Source: Otis tarda (taxonomy: Eukaryota > Chordata > Aves > Otidiformes > Otididae). From it: a DNA stretch of 64,000 bases. Position 1 is the first letter of the stretch, and the number at the start of each line of letters is the position of its first letter. The stretch lies in assembly GCA_026413225.1 (NCBI GenBank), contig CM048591.1, forward strand, positions 75,542,052 to 75,606,051. The letters are read 5' to 3'. This document shows, in pieces, positions 9,944 to 21,357 of the stretch. A program made the translations under genes and the position numbers. The notes beneath the pieces were generated by a model. It was given only the letters and a program-made list of their open reading frames with translations, did not search any database and was not told where the DNA came from.

Positions 9944-10553
9944 ATCATAGATTCCTAGAATCATAGAATGGTTTGGGTTGGAAGGGACCTTAAAGATCAT
10001 ATAGTTCCAATCTCTCTGCCATGGGCAAGGACATCTTCAGCTAGACCACATCACTCAAAACCCCATGCAGTCTGGCCTTGAACACTTCCAGGGAGGGGGC
10101 ATCTACAACTTCTCTGGGAAAACTGTTCCAGTGCCTCACCACCCTTATAGTGAAGGATTTCTTCCTTATATCTAATATAAATCTACCCTCTTTCAGTTTA
10201 AAGTCCTTACCCTTCATCCTATCACTAGCCGTCACTGTCAAAGTCACTCTCCAGCTTTCTTGTAGGCCCCCTTGAGGGGAGACCACTATAAGGTCTCCCT
10301 GGAGCCTTTTCCTCTTCAGGCTGAACAGCCCCAACTCTCTCAGCCTGTCCTCACCAGAGAGGTGTTCCAGCCCTCTGATCATCTTCGTGTCCCTCCTCTG
10401 GACTAGCTCCAACAGGTCCATGTCCTTCTTATGTTGGCTGCTCCAGAGCTGGATGCAGCACTGCAGGTGGGGTCTCACGAGAGCAGAGTAGAAGGGCAGA
10501 ATCACCTCCCTCAACCTGCTGGCTATGCTTCATTTGATGCAGCCCAGGATACC
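9944..10553 (-). mobile_element. CR1 LINE, 5'-truncated, C-terminal RT region plus 3' end
   Basis: On the minus strand this reads from a C-terminal CR1 ORF2 segment to the 3' end. A 157-codon frame (10514 to 10041) contains the hallmark CR1 stretches [30 protein letters not shown] and MIRGLEHLSGEDRLRELGLF, followed by RKKSFTIRVVRHWNSFPREV near its end. A frame interruption or substitution block separates the two halves (the 'VVSPQGGLQESW' stretch). The 3' end at 9944-9990 carries the ATCATAGAATCATAGAATGG signature. Endonuclease and catalytic RT motifs are absent through 5' truncation. It is better preserved than the neighbouring plus-strand CR1 and so probably younger. Confidence 0.95.
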
Positions 10554-10555
10554 AG

Positions 10556-13500
10556 GATATCTGAAGTTTTATTGCCATTAAAAGTCTCCTTGTGCTTGGG
10601 ACTTTCACTGGGTTCATCAAATTGAACAGTTGTGGAGACATCACTCTTGACACTCAGGTTTTTGTCTTACAGACACTGTTCAGAATGAGACAGCTTTTGG
10701 ACACACTTCCACTTGCCCATGATATAGTTATTTTCTTCTAATAGTGAGCAGAGAAGTTCATTAGAATACTGGAAAAAAAAAAATTAGCTTTGCAGTTTCT
10801 TTCTCTACTTCATTCTTGAAGGTTTTTTTCTCTCTTGTCCCTTGAGAGATTTTAAATTCTAACACACAATGTTCTTCCCAGATTCTGAACACTATCATCT
10901 CCTGTGATGGAGGAAAACCCAAAAAGTCACTCGCAATGTAATGAAAAAGAAGTAAGTGTGTCCATATAGAAAGAATAAGTAACGAATCTCTGACTTCTCC
11001 AAAACAGGTTTTCCTATGTTAGAGACATACTAAAAGAGAAGCCTTGATCAAAAGTATTTCTGCAACTTAGACATTTACTGTGATATGCTGGATAATACTT
11101 AGGTAGCAAAACCAAGCTTTACATACAGCAGAAGAATCTGCAAGGGGAAAAAAAAAGTGTCTGGACAACAAGAATAGAAGTAGTTGTGGAGCATGGTTCA
11201 TAGGAAATATGATTTAAAATATTTTTTCTATTCCTGATGAATACACCCTTTTTTTTCCTTCTTTTTCTGTGATTTGCCAAACTAGGGAGCTTGAGTACTA
11301 GGAGTGGAGGCAACTTGAATGACTTAAAACGCAAAGTGAAACATAAAATTCCAGATACATTATTTTACTTTTCTCTATGTTTCCTTTAGATAACAAACTA
11401 TTTGGAAATGAAACATTGCAAAGGTCCATGCTTTAGAATAGTATGCCAAATGCAGTAAAGTTTCCAGTACTTAAACAGTATTTAAAACTAATTTAGTAAT
11501 ATTCTTACAGGTGTTATTTTCAAAAATTTTACCTAGTTAAAAAGGGTTGGTTTTTGTCTTTTTTTTTTCATCAAAATGCTATTTCAGTGGAAAATTTCTT
11601 TGCAAAGGCAAGATGCCTCATCTAGTACTAAGATGCATGTCTCCATCTCTCTATTCAAGATTCATATAAAGAGAATACTTAAACAGTGACTAGTTTTTTC
11701 TATTGGAGAAAAATTAGCTCTACACAAAGAAGCTAGGGTTTTGAACAGTGTTATTTTAAAGACAGGAGGTTAATAGTGTCCAGATTAAATAGATATATAA
11801 ACTAAACTGAAAATAATAATCTGTGGTAAAAAAGAACCTCTTTTTTTTAACCGTTAACATGTAAGATTGAAAGTTTAGTCCTCAGAGTAATATAACAATC
11901 CTAGCAACAAGCTGCTTAAGAAATCTAACAAACTTTGTCCACTTTTATATTTGTATTCATTTAGGATCAACCCTGGCACATAGTGCAGTACTCTAATATG
12001 CCACTTGGCCTTCTCTTAGCTCTACAAGCACTGATCACTAATTATCTCATTGCTGCATTCACCCTCTTTCTGTCCATGACCATAAGGCAGTTATCCGAAT
12101 AATTAGATTCTCTGACCACTTAAATTTGATTTGGCAGCATTTTGTCACCTTTCGTGACCCATTTCTTCACCTTAGCCCAAAATAAAACTAGAGATGGAAA
12201 ATTTCAGCTAACATAATATTTATTCGAAAACTATGTAGAAGTTCTGTCTAATGCAGATGTTGTACAGCCTGACCCTTGCCTTCCAGAGATCCCAAGTGTA
12301 CTTTATACCTATGTTCTAAATAATTTATTTTCAGTGCAGATTTCAGAATTGCCTCAAACTGCAGCACTTTCCACTTTTATTTTGAATTAACAACATTCAG
12401 ATGTGAATCATATTTTTTAGGTAAACCACTGTCACTAAGATCTTTCAATAAGCCATCAATGGAGTTCTAAAAACAATACTTCTGGGAGAATTTAAGTATT
12501 TAATAAATTCAAGTTCATTGTCAGATCTCATTAAAAAAAAAAAAGGACTTACAATGCTCATGACCTGATATCTGCAAAAGGAAGTGATCAATCCTGCTGT
12601 AATAAAATCATTCATTGACATGATCAATAGATTCTGTCTCAAAAAAATCTCATTTAAGAGAAAGAGAAGAAAAGGATTTATTAGAAGCAAAAGTCTTAGG
12701 ATCATGATGGATCCATGGTTGTATGTGTGTGTGGTGGTCTAATGTCCAATAGCTGACAGTTATTTTTTAATAGAAAAATGACAAACAGTCATTATACAGT
12801 GGGTCTAAATATCTTAGCACAAGGACCCAGGGAAATAAGCTTTTAAAGGGTGAATGAAGGCCAACATCAAAAGCTTTAGATTCTCTCTCCTGAAGAGTGA
12901 TGCAATCATTTGGCCTATTACACTGCATGCAATTACATATGCAGGCACATTCCCTCCCTGCAGATGAAGGGCTGTTCAAAACCAAAGGTGCTACAGCTGC
13001 AGCAACAGTCCTTCCCATAAAATATAATGCTTTAGATATTTTATACATAGTTATAGGCTATTCATAAAAGAAATGATCGACAAAAAAAGCCTTACACAAG
13101 GGAACAAAACAGTTAAAACTGGGCCCTTGAGAGCAGATTTGATGTGCCTGTAAGCAAGAATGTTTTGCTTAGTGACAAAACCGAAAGAAAATAATGATAT
13201 TTGAATCAAGCACCAACTAAAAACTGCTGTGGCTGTTATTCCATTCAAAATATAACTATAGGTACACTCTCCCTGGCAACCCAATAAATTCTTTCACTGG
13301 ACAGTCTTGATTCATAAATTTCTTCTTTTCCCTTGATCCTAGTAAGGAGAGAAGAAAGCAACTTGTACTTCTTGTAAGAAAAAGGATTTCTTCACCATCT
13401 ACTTTGTGAGATGCAGTAGAACAGAAATGTCTCATAGCTGTTTCATTATAACATTTCCTCCTCCCACTTATTAGTGGATGCTGAGGAAACATCATAATTC

Positions 13501-13610
13501 ATTGTTTGTTTCACCAACTCTTTTTCTGAGGTCTTTATTCATTGGCCTTCAATTCTGCCTCAACTCAATCTCTTAGTAGTAGACGGACATTGAAACTCCA
13601 TTTTTATCTA
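10556..13610. other. AT-rich single-copy stretch, no gene seen
   Basis: About 3 kb of AT-rich sequence with no recognised repeat family. Open frames up to about 93 codons (12767-13048, minus) look like chance frames: no domain, no codon signature, no flanking splice pair that I trust. Confidence 0.55.
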
Positions 13611-13611
13611 T

Positions 13612-14091
13612 TGTGGTTCAACTCCGGTAGAGAGTACTGGAAAAGTAAAAGTGAGAAAACACTTGGGATGAGATGAAGACAGTTTAGTAATTAAAAAAAA
13701 AAAAAAAACCACCACCACCACCAAAACCCCCAAACCCAAAATAAACAAACAAACAAAACAAGTGATGCAAAAAATCTCCTCCAATTGCTCAACACCAGCC
13801 ATCTGATGACCAGCCAGTCCCTGAGCAATGGCAGCCCTGTCATGGGATATCCCTTTGGTCAGCTAAGGTCAACTGTCTCAACTATGTCCCCTCCCAACTT
13901 CTTCCCTAGCCTACTCACTGGCGGGGCAGTGTGAGAAGCAGAAAAGGCCTTGACTCTGTGTAAGCACTGGTCAGCAACAGCTAAAATACTGGTGTGTTAT
14001 CAAGATTGTTTTCAACTCAAATCCAAAATGCAGCACCACTCAAGCTACTATGAAGAAAATTAATTCTATCCCAGATAAAACCAGTACAGCA
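13612..14091 (-). mobile_element. ERVL-like solo LTR, minus orientation
   Basis: This fossil LTR is bounded by TGTGGTTCAACTCCGG at 13612 and, on the right, CCAGTACAGCA at 14091. On the minus strand it begins TGCTGTACTGGTTTTATCTGGGATAGAATTAATTTTCTTC in outline, the classic start of abundant avian ERVL-type LTRs. It continues through a CAGTGCTTACACAGAGTCAAGG stretch and a CAATTGCTCA block to a low-complexity poly-A/CCACCA stretch (13692-13760 on +). It is the same broad group as the LTR at 44644. At about 480 bp it looks shortened. The flanking pentamers (TCTAT left, TCTGG right) match at three of five positions, so the target duplication is decayed or unclear. No internal genes remain. Confidence 0.8.
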
Positions 14092-14094
14092 TCT

Positions 14095-16595
14095 GGAAAA
14101 ATCCCACCTGTCAGAACCAGCTAGAATATTATCAAATATACATAGGAGTTTTATTTATTTGCTTATTTATTGATCTTACAAAGTGTTCATCAGAAGACAT
14201 CATCACCTTTCCTCCCCTCCTCCCCACATACCAACTTTGACTACCTCCTACTGAACCCCTGTCCAGGTGCTGCTCCTGTACCAATGTGAACAGTTTCAAT
14301 AGTAATCTGAACTGGTAGAAAATTAGAATGCTGAAATATTTGTGTATCACATACCAAAAGCATCTTACACGTAGAGGAAGACTTTACCCCTCTATATACA
14401 GGCATTATTGTTGTCACTTATTTTAGTCTATGTTAGAAAATTTATTTTCTTTTTTTTTTTTTCATACTCATCTTCTCACATTCTCTCTGTTTTCCAGACT
14501 TTAAGATCCAGCTTCTCAATTGATACCTTTTGTAATTTTACACAGTTTTAACATCTTCTTGTTTCCTTTGACAAACTCAGTATATTAATGGCAATTTACC
14601 CTGGCAGATTTTCCCACTCTGTAACCCTCCTTGTAACACATTGTCATTTATGTGAGTGGGATCAGCCGTTAAGGCAATCCACCAGCTTACTGGCTCCAGC
14701 AGCAGTGTGCGAGGTAAAGCTGCTAGGAAATGCAGCTCTACAGACCAGAATAAAGTAGTAGCCAGCACAGAATATTAAAGAAATTTCATCTCAGCAGACC
14801 AATATACAATTTAAAAACTGTAAAAAAAAAATTACTTTGGAGATGTACAGAGTATAACATCATTGCTTAATTGCTGAGACCATGTCTTTAATTCTGAGAC
14901 GATGTAATATCTGTCGCTCTGATGCATCTGTCTCAAATGCAACATGATTTCACTATTCTTCTGTTGATACAATGACAGAGAACAAAGACATGACCATTTA
15001 TTTCCAATTTAGCAGTACCTGCACAAAAGATAATGTATATCTTTCAAGAGAACATTCTAAAAATTGTCATTATTCCTCTTTTTTTTTTTAATATATATTT
15101 TATGTATGGTAAAAGAAATAAAATCTTTACAAAACAGATGGTTTCTTCTTCCCTTCTTTAAGAGAGATAAAACTGACAGAACAGAAAAATTGTCTTGACG
15201 CAATAAAACTACCACTTAGTATAACTCATTTTACCCCATGTTTTAAAAAAGTTATGTCTAACCTGTGCTAATCAAACTCTCTCTTTCTCTTTAGGATCAT
15301 AATTACCTTCTGCCCCCTTTCACCTTATTGTTGTCTAACAGAAAATCTTTGTATAGTTTGTCCTGCTCCTTCTACCTTTGTATTGCAAAGAAGGCAGCTC
15401 TTGATTTATCTATTTTAGTAAGGTTCAGCCTCTGGATGTGATCTTTAACCAAATTGTTGCATGTAATTCCAGGTTAAATGGACCTTCTCTTAGAAGGAGA
15501 AAAAGCAGATGTACTTTTTTAAATGGAGCAATAGAAACCAAATGGGTAAAGCCACTTGGCTTCCCTTTTGCACAGGAGTCACTGCGCATGAAAAACAACC
15601 ACGTTTGCTGAAGCAAATTTGTTTGCTTGCTCTGAAATGATCTATGAAATAATATAAGTACATTTCCAACCCCAAAGCCATCTCAGAGGGTGGAAGGTGG
15701 GATTGATCTGCTGTAGTGTACAATATGATTAATCTTCACTATTTTGCTTTTCTTTTCATTTCTTTGTTGTTGCTGTTGTTTTTTTTCTCTTTTCACCATA
15801 GGAATAACTGTAGAAGCACTACAGCACATTCGATACACAGCTCGTTCTGAGGGGAAAAATTAATAGGTGATATCTGAGTTTCTCACAGTCAGTATTTGTC
15901 AGAGTCAGGCTTTTGATGTAAATTGCAAAAATATACATAGAGGCAATTTTAATGAAAGGCTTTTAACAGCATGCAGAAAGGCAAGAGTAAGCAAACACTG
16001 TTAAAGAGTTTTGTAAGAAAAGGTCCATGGATTCTTGTCTTTCTAGTTCACACAGGTAATGAAAATAGATAGACATCTTTGCTATGTAGTTTTTTTAAAT
16101 CCTGGAAGGCACTTTTCTCTCAGAGCTGAATTATGTCAGTCAGACTTTGCCTCTTGCATAGACATTCATAAGAGCTTTTCCAGCTCATAATAGGACCTAT
16201 TCAGATGTGAGTAAAACATTTGAAGTCCCAAGCCATCTTCTAACCAAGTGGGGCTATGATAAATGTTTCCTCCAGCAAATCACTCCATAATGCTTGAGGT
16301 CGCAGATGTGCCTTACTCACATCAAGTTGATTCTGTGACCATCATTAATTTTCCACTTCCAATAAGCCACATCTAAATATTCTGCCATTGCCAAAAGTAT
16401 TTGTTTTGACAACACAGAAGATTTCAGTCAGATCGATGCTTCTCATTATTCCCATTTATCAGTCTGTATAATGATGGTTCTGATAATGATGTTTCAGATC
16501 TTTATAAGATATAAACCCATTTTGTACTGTTTCCTGTACACTTAGACTTTCTGCATCTGCCTACTAGATCAAAAACAAAACAAAACAAAACAACT
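14095..16595. other. AT-rich single-copy stretch with one exon-like interval
   Basis: No gene or repeat family is recognised. Within it, 15295-15417 is a stop-free interval between a strong acceptor-like and a strong donor-like site; it is described in the findings and is not called as a gene. Confidence 0.5.
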
Positions 16596-16596
16596 C

Positions 16597-17154
16597 AAAC
16601 TCTGTTCTCTATGGGGTCACAGGCACTGCCGGAAGACTTGCTCCGGCATGGGCTCCGTTCCATGGGGTTGCAGTTTCTGCCAGAAGCCTGCTCCAACATG
16701 GACTTTTCATGGGCTGCATCTTCTTTCACGCCTCTGCTCCAGCATGGGGTCCTCCAAGGGTGGCACAGTGGATGCTTGCTCCACTGTAGACCTCCACAGG
16801 CTGCAAGGTGGTCTCTGCTCTGACACCTGGAGCACCTCCTCCTCCCCCTTCTTCTCTGACCTTGGTTTCTGCAGGGCTGTTTCCCTCACATTTTCTCACT
16901 CCTCTCTCCCAGCTGCTGCTGCTGCTGCTGCACAGTATTTTTACCCTTTCTTAAATATGTTATCACAGAGTTGCTACCAATGTCACTGAGTGGCCCAACT
17001 TTGGCTAGTTGTGGATCCATCTTGGTGCCAACTGGCATTGGCTCTATCAGACATAGAGACAGCTTACGGTGTTTTATCATATAAGTGACCTCTGCAGCCA
17101 CCCCTGCAGCCTGACCCTCGCTATCAAAACCCTGCCACGTAGCCCAGTACAGCA
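16597..17154 (-). mobile_element. ERVL-like LTR, 5' portion, minus orientation
   Basis: This is a fossil LTR fragment. On the minus strand it starts at the right edge with TGCTGTACTGGGCTACGTGG, then GCCAATGCCAGTTGGCACCAAG, then ATATTTAAG, a CAG-triplet run (16911-16931), and GGAGCAG-containing tandem modules down to about 16600. The modules recur at about 40-50 bp (TGCTCC-GCATGG-like cores near 16638, 16689, 16735 and 16774 on +). The remainder of the LTR is missing and no internal region is present. It is related to the longer LTR at 33378 in this middle part. Confidence 0.8.
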
Positions 17155-18645
17155 AAATAAGAAAACCCAGGAGTTAATTTACACTGAGAAGAACAATGTG
17201 TTATTTCTCACCACATCATCTGAGGGAAGGCCTAATGTAGAAGACAAGAATCCAACTCTGGAGACCTTTGTGAAACATTTTTAGAAGAAACTTCTCTTGG
17301 CAACTAAAGGGACTAAAGGAGACTCTTTGAAGCTAAACCATATAATGATAAGGAATACTTTACGTTGTTTTACATTTTTTTTCCCCCAGTCTTATATAAC
17401 AGTAATGGTTTTATTCAGACTTTCATTCTATTAAAATGTTGTGGATTTTTCTTTTTTCCTTACTGTTGACAAAAGCTTGTCTAGGTTGGACACTGAAACC
17501 AGGCTGTGAAACAGAAGATAGGCACTGAATAAGTTGGTGATCACGTGCATTCTCAAAAAAGTCTTTTGACTGAAAACACAATGCAAGTGCTAATAAAGAA
17601 TTGTTTGGGAAATTCTGAATGTTAGTTGTGTAGAATGTTTTGTTTCAGGAGAGGCAAGCATGAAAGTAACTGTTACTTATTCAAAATTAATTCTCCTCTT
17701 TCTTTTTTTTTGCATTAACAGTCCTGCTGACCAAACTGAAAAGTAGTGTAGCACAACATTACGTGACATCTATAAGACATGGATGGAAATAGAGATTGGT
17801 AAAATGAGAAGCGTGTTTGAATTAAAATCTAAGTACTATATATAACTAAAAAATGCTGACAGGTGGTTCTGCTGAGCAGATTTAGTAAGTTTGATATGAC
17901 TGCACTGAAATGTCCTTTCAGTAGCATGAAACTTAATAGACTGGAAGTATATTTCCCATTATAATGAACCCAGTGACATCTGTTGTTTCAAGATAATTAC
18001 AAAATCACTGATAGTGGTAACTAGGTTTAACAAGCAGAAATCTTCTCATTAAGCTACTGAGAGCAACAAAGAAGCTTATAAAGTATCAAGAGAAGCTGTT
18101 GCTCATAGGCCCTTGCAGTCTGTGAACATGCCTCCTCTCTCTATCTGCCCTTTTTCCGCAGAAGCATGCTCCTGCATCTTTCACATTGTCAGAGAATTAT
18201 CTGTCTGGAAAACTTCTCTCTGTTATTAGTAATGATAAATATTGCATTACAGAATGATCTACAGCTTCACCCCTGATGGAGCTGAACCCTCATATTACCT
18301 CTTTATATAGGGTAATTCCCACCTGGGAAAGCTTAGTGCCTAGAAGGACAGAGCAGGTTTTGCACAGGCTGAGGTGAGACAGCTTGACTGGAGCCAAATG
18401 ACAGTTTTGTGGTAGTGCCAGGGCAGAAATGTCAGTTGACGAGTTCTGATCAACACGTGTTTGGCTGACCCTTCACAGGAATTTAGACCTTTCAGACTGA
18501 CAGAACAATTGAGACGTCACTTTTTCTCCTCTTTCTTTTTTTTTTCTTTGACGAAACAAGAATTTGAAAAACATCTCTGATTCTATCACTTCTTAATTAA
18601 ATGAATCTGTTTCTTGCTTCCTGGAAGAATAATATAAGACTATAA
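17155..18645. other. AT-rich single-copy stretch, no gene seen
   Basis: No repeat family, RNA gene or coding frame is recognised. Confidence 0.5.
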
Positions 18646-18647
18646 AT

Positions 18648-19011
18648 CTCCAGGGAGACATTATAGCGGCCTTCCAGTACCTAAAGGGAGCCTACAGGAA
18701 AGACAGGGAGAAACTCTTCAGTAGGGCCTGTTGCAATAGAACAAGGGGTAATGGTTTCAAAATAGAGGGAGGTAGATTCAGATTAGATATGAGGAAAAAA
18801 ATTTTTTACAATGGAGGTGATGAAACACAGGAACAGGTTGTGCAGAGAGGTGGCAGATGCCCCATCCCTGGAAACATTCAAGGACAGGTTGGGTGAGGCT
18901 CTGAGCAACCTGATGTGGTTGGAGATGTTCCTGCTCCTTGCAGGGGGGTTGGACTAGACAACCTTTAAAGGTCCCTTCCAAACCAAACCATTCTGTGATT
19001 CTATGATTCTA
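18648..19011 (+). mobile_element. CR1 LINE 3' end fragment
   Basis: A short 5'-truncated CR1 copy beginning at CTCCAGGGAGACATTATAG (end of ORF2) and running to ATTCTGTGATTCTATGATTCTA at the 3' end. It includes CAGGTTGTGCAGAGAGGTGG near 18833 and GGTTGGACTAGACAACC near 18947. It closely parallels the 3' part of the CR1 at 7640-8674 and is less degraded. Only the ORF2 C-terminus and 3' UTR remain. Confidence 0.95.
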
Positions 19012-19149
19012 AAATAATTTGTGAATTATCATAGCTATAGCAATATTTTTTTCCAAAATAAATTTATTCTTGCTATAAATGTACTGATAGACTGTTAATG
19101 TTAGATGATACTGAGATTTTGTTCAACGTTGGAATATTTGGGCATTGTT

Positions 19150-19683
19150 CCAATCCCTGAAGGAGGCTGTGGCCCGGGGAGGGCCTGCACTGGGGCAGCC
19201 GTTCTGGAGGGACTGCACTCCGCGGAAAAAAAACCCACGCTGGAGCAGTTCACGAAGGACTGCAGCCCGTGGGAGGGACCCCACGCTAGAGAGGGGAGGA
19301 ATGTGAGGAATTCTTCCCCCGAGGAGGAAGGAGCCGTGTAAAGTGACAAGTGATGAACTGATCATAACCCCCATTCCCTCTTTCCCCCTGTGGCGCTGGA
19401 GGTGGGGAAGGAGGTAGAAATAATGTTAAGCCTGGGAAGAGGGAGGGGTGGGGGAAGGTTGGCTTGTTCTCTGTCTCATTATCCTGCTATGTTTTTAATT
19501 ATAAACAAATAGATTTCCCCAAGTCGAGTCTATTTTGCTCATAAGGGTAACTTCAAGGATCTCCCCCTGTGCTTATCTCAATCCTTCAGCCTTTTTGTTG
19601 TGTTATCTCTGCCCCATTCCCTTGGACGATGGGGGGTGAGAGAGACTGCTTAGCTTGGTTCCAAGAGGGGCTAAACTATGACA
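19150..19683 (+). mobile_element. ERVL-like LTR, 3' portion, plus orientation
   Basis: A fossil LTR fragment. It enters within GGAGCAG/GGACTGCA tandem modules (19180-19280), passes CCCCCATTCCCTCTTTCCCC at about 19368, an AGTTTATTTTGCTCA-like segment, and ends at GCTAAACTATGACA with CA at 19683. The same blocks appear on the minus strand in the LTR at 33378, so these are members of one family in opposite orientation. The 5' part is missing. No retroviral genes follow it. Confidence 0.82.
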
Positions 19684-21357
19684 TCCAGAATGCTTAATTG
19701 CATATCAAAGAGGTGTCATTTTGTAACTGTTCGGCAGAAAAAGATGGGAAAATAGCCCTCTGTTAGCAGAGAAACACAGGGGTTTTTTTTACTATTATGT
19801 TTTTCTTTTATTTTTTAGATATTAGAAAAGATTCAGCCCAATATAAACCACAATTTTTGTTGCTTCATGGATGTCTTAAGCTCAAGTAATCTTGTTTCAT
19901 AAATAGTAATTTATGTTGTTGTAAGTTCTTTTTTTATTTAAATTGAGGATGTTTACTGCCTTTTTGCTTCATGTATAAACATCTAAGAATGGATTTAAGT
20001 ATTTATAAAAACATGGAATCGAAGTATAATAGTGGTTATATTTTCTATTCATTTATTTTTGCTGTTGTATGAGTTATAGTATAGGCAGAAACAGCTTTGC
20101 AGTATAAATAGACTGACTGGAAATAAAGTTTAAACTGCTGCTCTGGGTTGCTTTGCAAATTCTGATGACAGTTTTATTGTAAGCAGAATGCTGTGGGGAA
20201 AGAAAGAAAAAAAAGCTGAGTGCCATGCTGCCATATCTCTCACTGACAAAAATAAGTCAAGAAAACTATATGTTGTCTCCCTGAAGGTGGCACCATGGTA
20301 ACTCTGCAGTTCTCAATGGATAAAGAGATGCAACCCATCTCTCTGTCAACTCCTACTCTGTGACACTGTTCTTCCCCACCTTGATAAGTTCTAGATTCCT
20401 GTGTATACTTGTGTATTCCTGTATATATAATATAATGTATATAATACAATGTAATGTAATGTAATGTAATTTAATGTAATACAATATCTATTTTGCAGGG
20501 GCCTGTTTATTTTTGAACTAGGTGTAGCCAGCTCAGGGAAGGACCTGTCACTGTGACAGGGTCTGCAGAGTGGCTGCCTCATGGGAGTAGAAGGGATATT
20601 TTCCTTGAAGTTTAGCTTGTTTTCATTCACCGCAAAACTTGCATGCAATATGAGTCCTGCCTGCAAGCTGCTGTTTCCTACACATACGCAGCTGCCTTTA
20701 CTGAAATACTGGAGCAAATATGTGGCAATATCCCCAAAATCCGTAGATACATTGAAGTCCAATTGAAATTATTCAAGGTTCAAAATCCACTTTTATGTCT
20801 GTGTTTCCTCTTGTGGATTCCAGAGTTCCAAGAGTAGTTTCCTTGGGAATTCCCAGGGTTTCCAGATGAAAATGTTTGCATCAATTATAAAACTGTAGAT
20901 GAACAGTAAAAAATTCAGAAGTAAAACCAACAGAAATCTCTTTTGAAACATTTTTTTCCTTAACTGAAAATGTGTTACCTTAGAGTTTACTGATTGAAGA
21001 TTCCTGCATAATATAAGATGGTCTTACCACTTCATTGCCTTATAGACTTCCACATGTTTATCTGTTTTGATTAGATCTAACAGATGAATTGTAGCACTAA
21101 GCTTTATATGTCTTGTGTTTAAGGGTCTCCTTCTTTTCCAAAAGAATACTTACCTCCATAGATTTAATCTCCTTGCTTTTCTACTCCATTGCAAATTCCA
21201 ATTTATTTTTTTCATTTATTGCTTTTTCACAATAGTGAAGGAGATAATTTTAAGGTTACATCTTCCGCCTTTGGTTTCCCTGATACCATGTTTGAAGCTT
21301 GTTATTGTGTCTCTAGTGCTTGGAACCTGATGAGGCATTAGGAGTGGACCAAGTCTG
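19684..21357. other. AT-rich single-copy stretch, no gene seen
   Basis: No gene is recognised. It contains a short pentamer repeat at 20427-20485, listed separately. The frames at 20391-20762 and 20581-20837 lack recognisable domains. Confidence 0.5.
20427..20485 (+). repeat. Imperfect TAATG pentamer microsatellite
   Basis: AT-rich run of ATGTA/TAATG units with interruptions (TATAATGTA, AATACAATG, AATGTAATGTAATG). Confidence 0.85.

Noticed and set aside
10041-10514. 157-codon minus frame as a host gene
   Set aside because: It is the C-terminal part of a CR1 ORF2 ([37 protein letters not shown]).
13692-13760. Poly-A/CCACCA/CAAA tract as the tail of a processed pseudogene
   Set aside because: It lies inside the LTR at 13612-14091, whose family carries a low-complexity stretch at this position.
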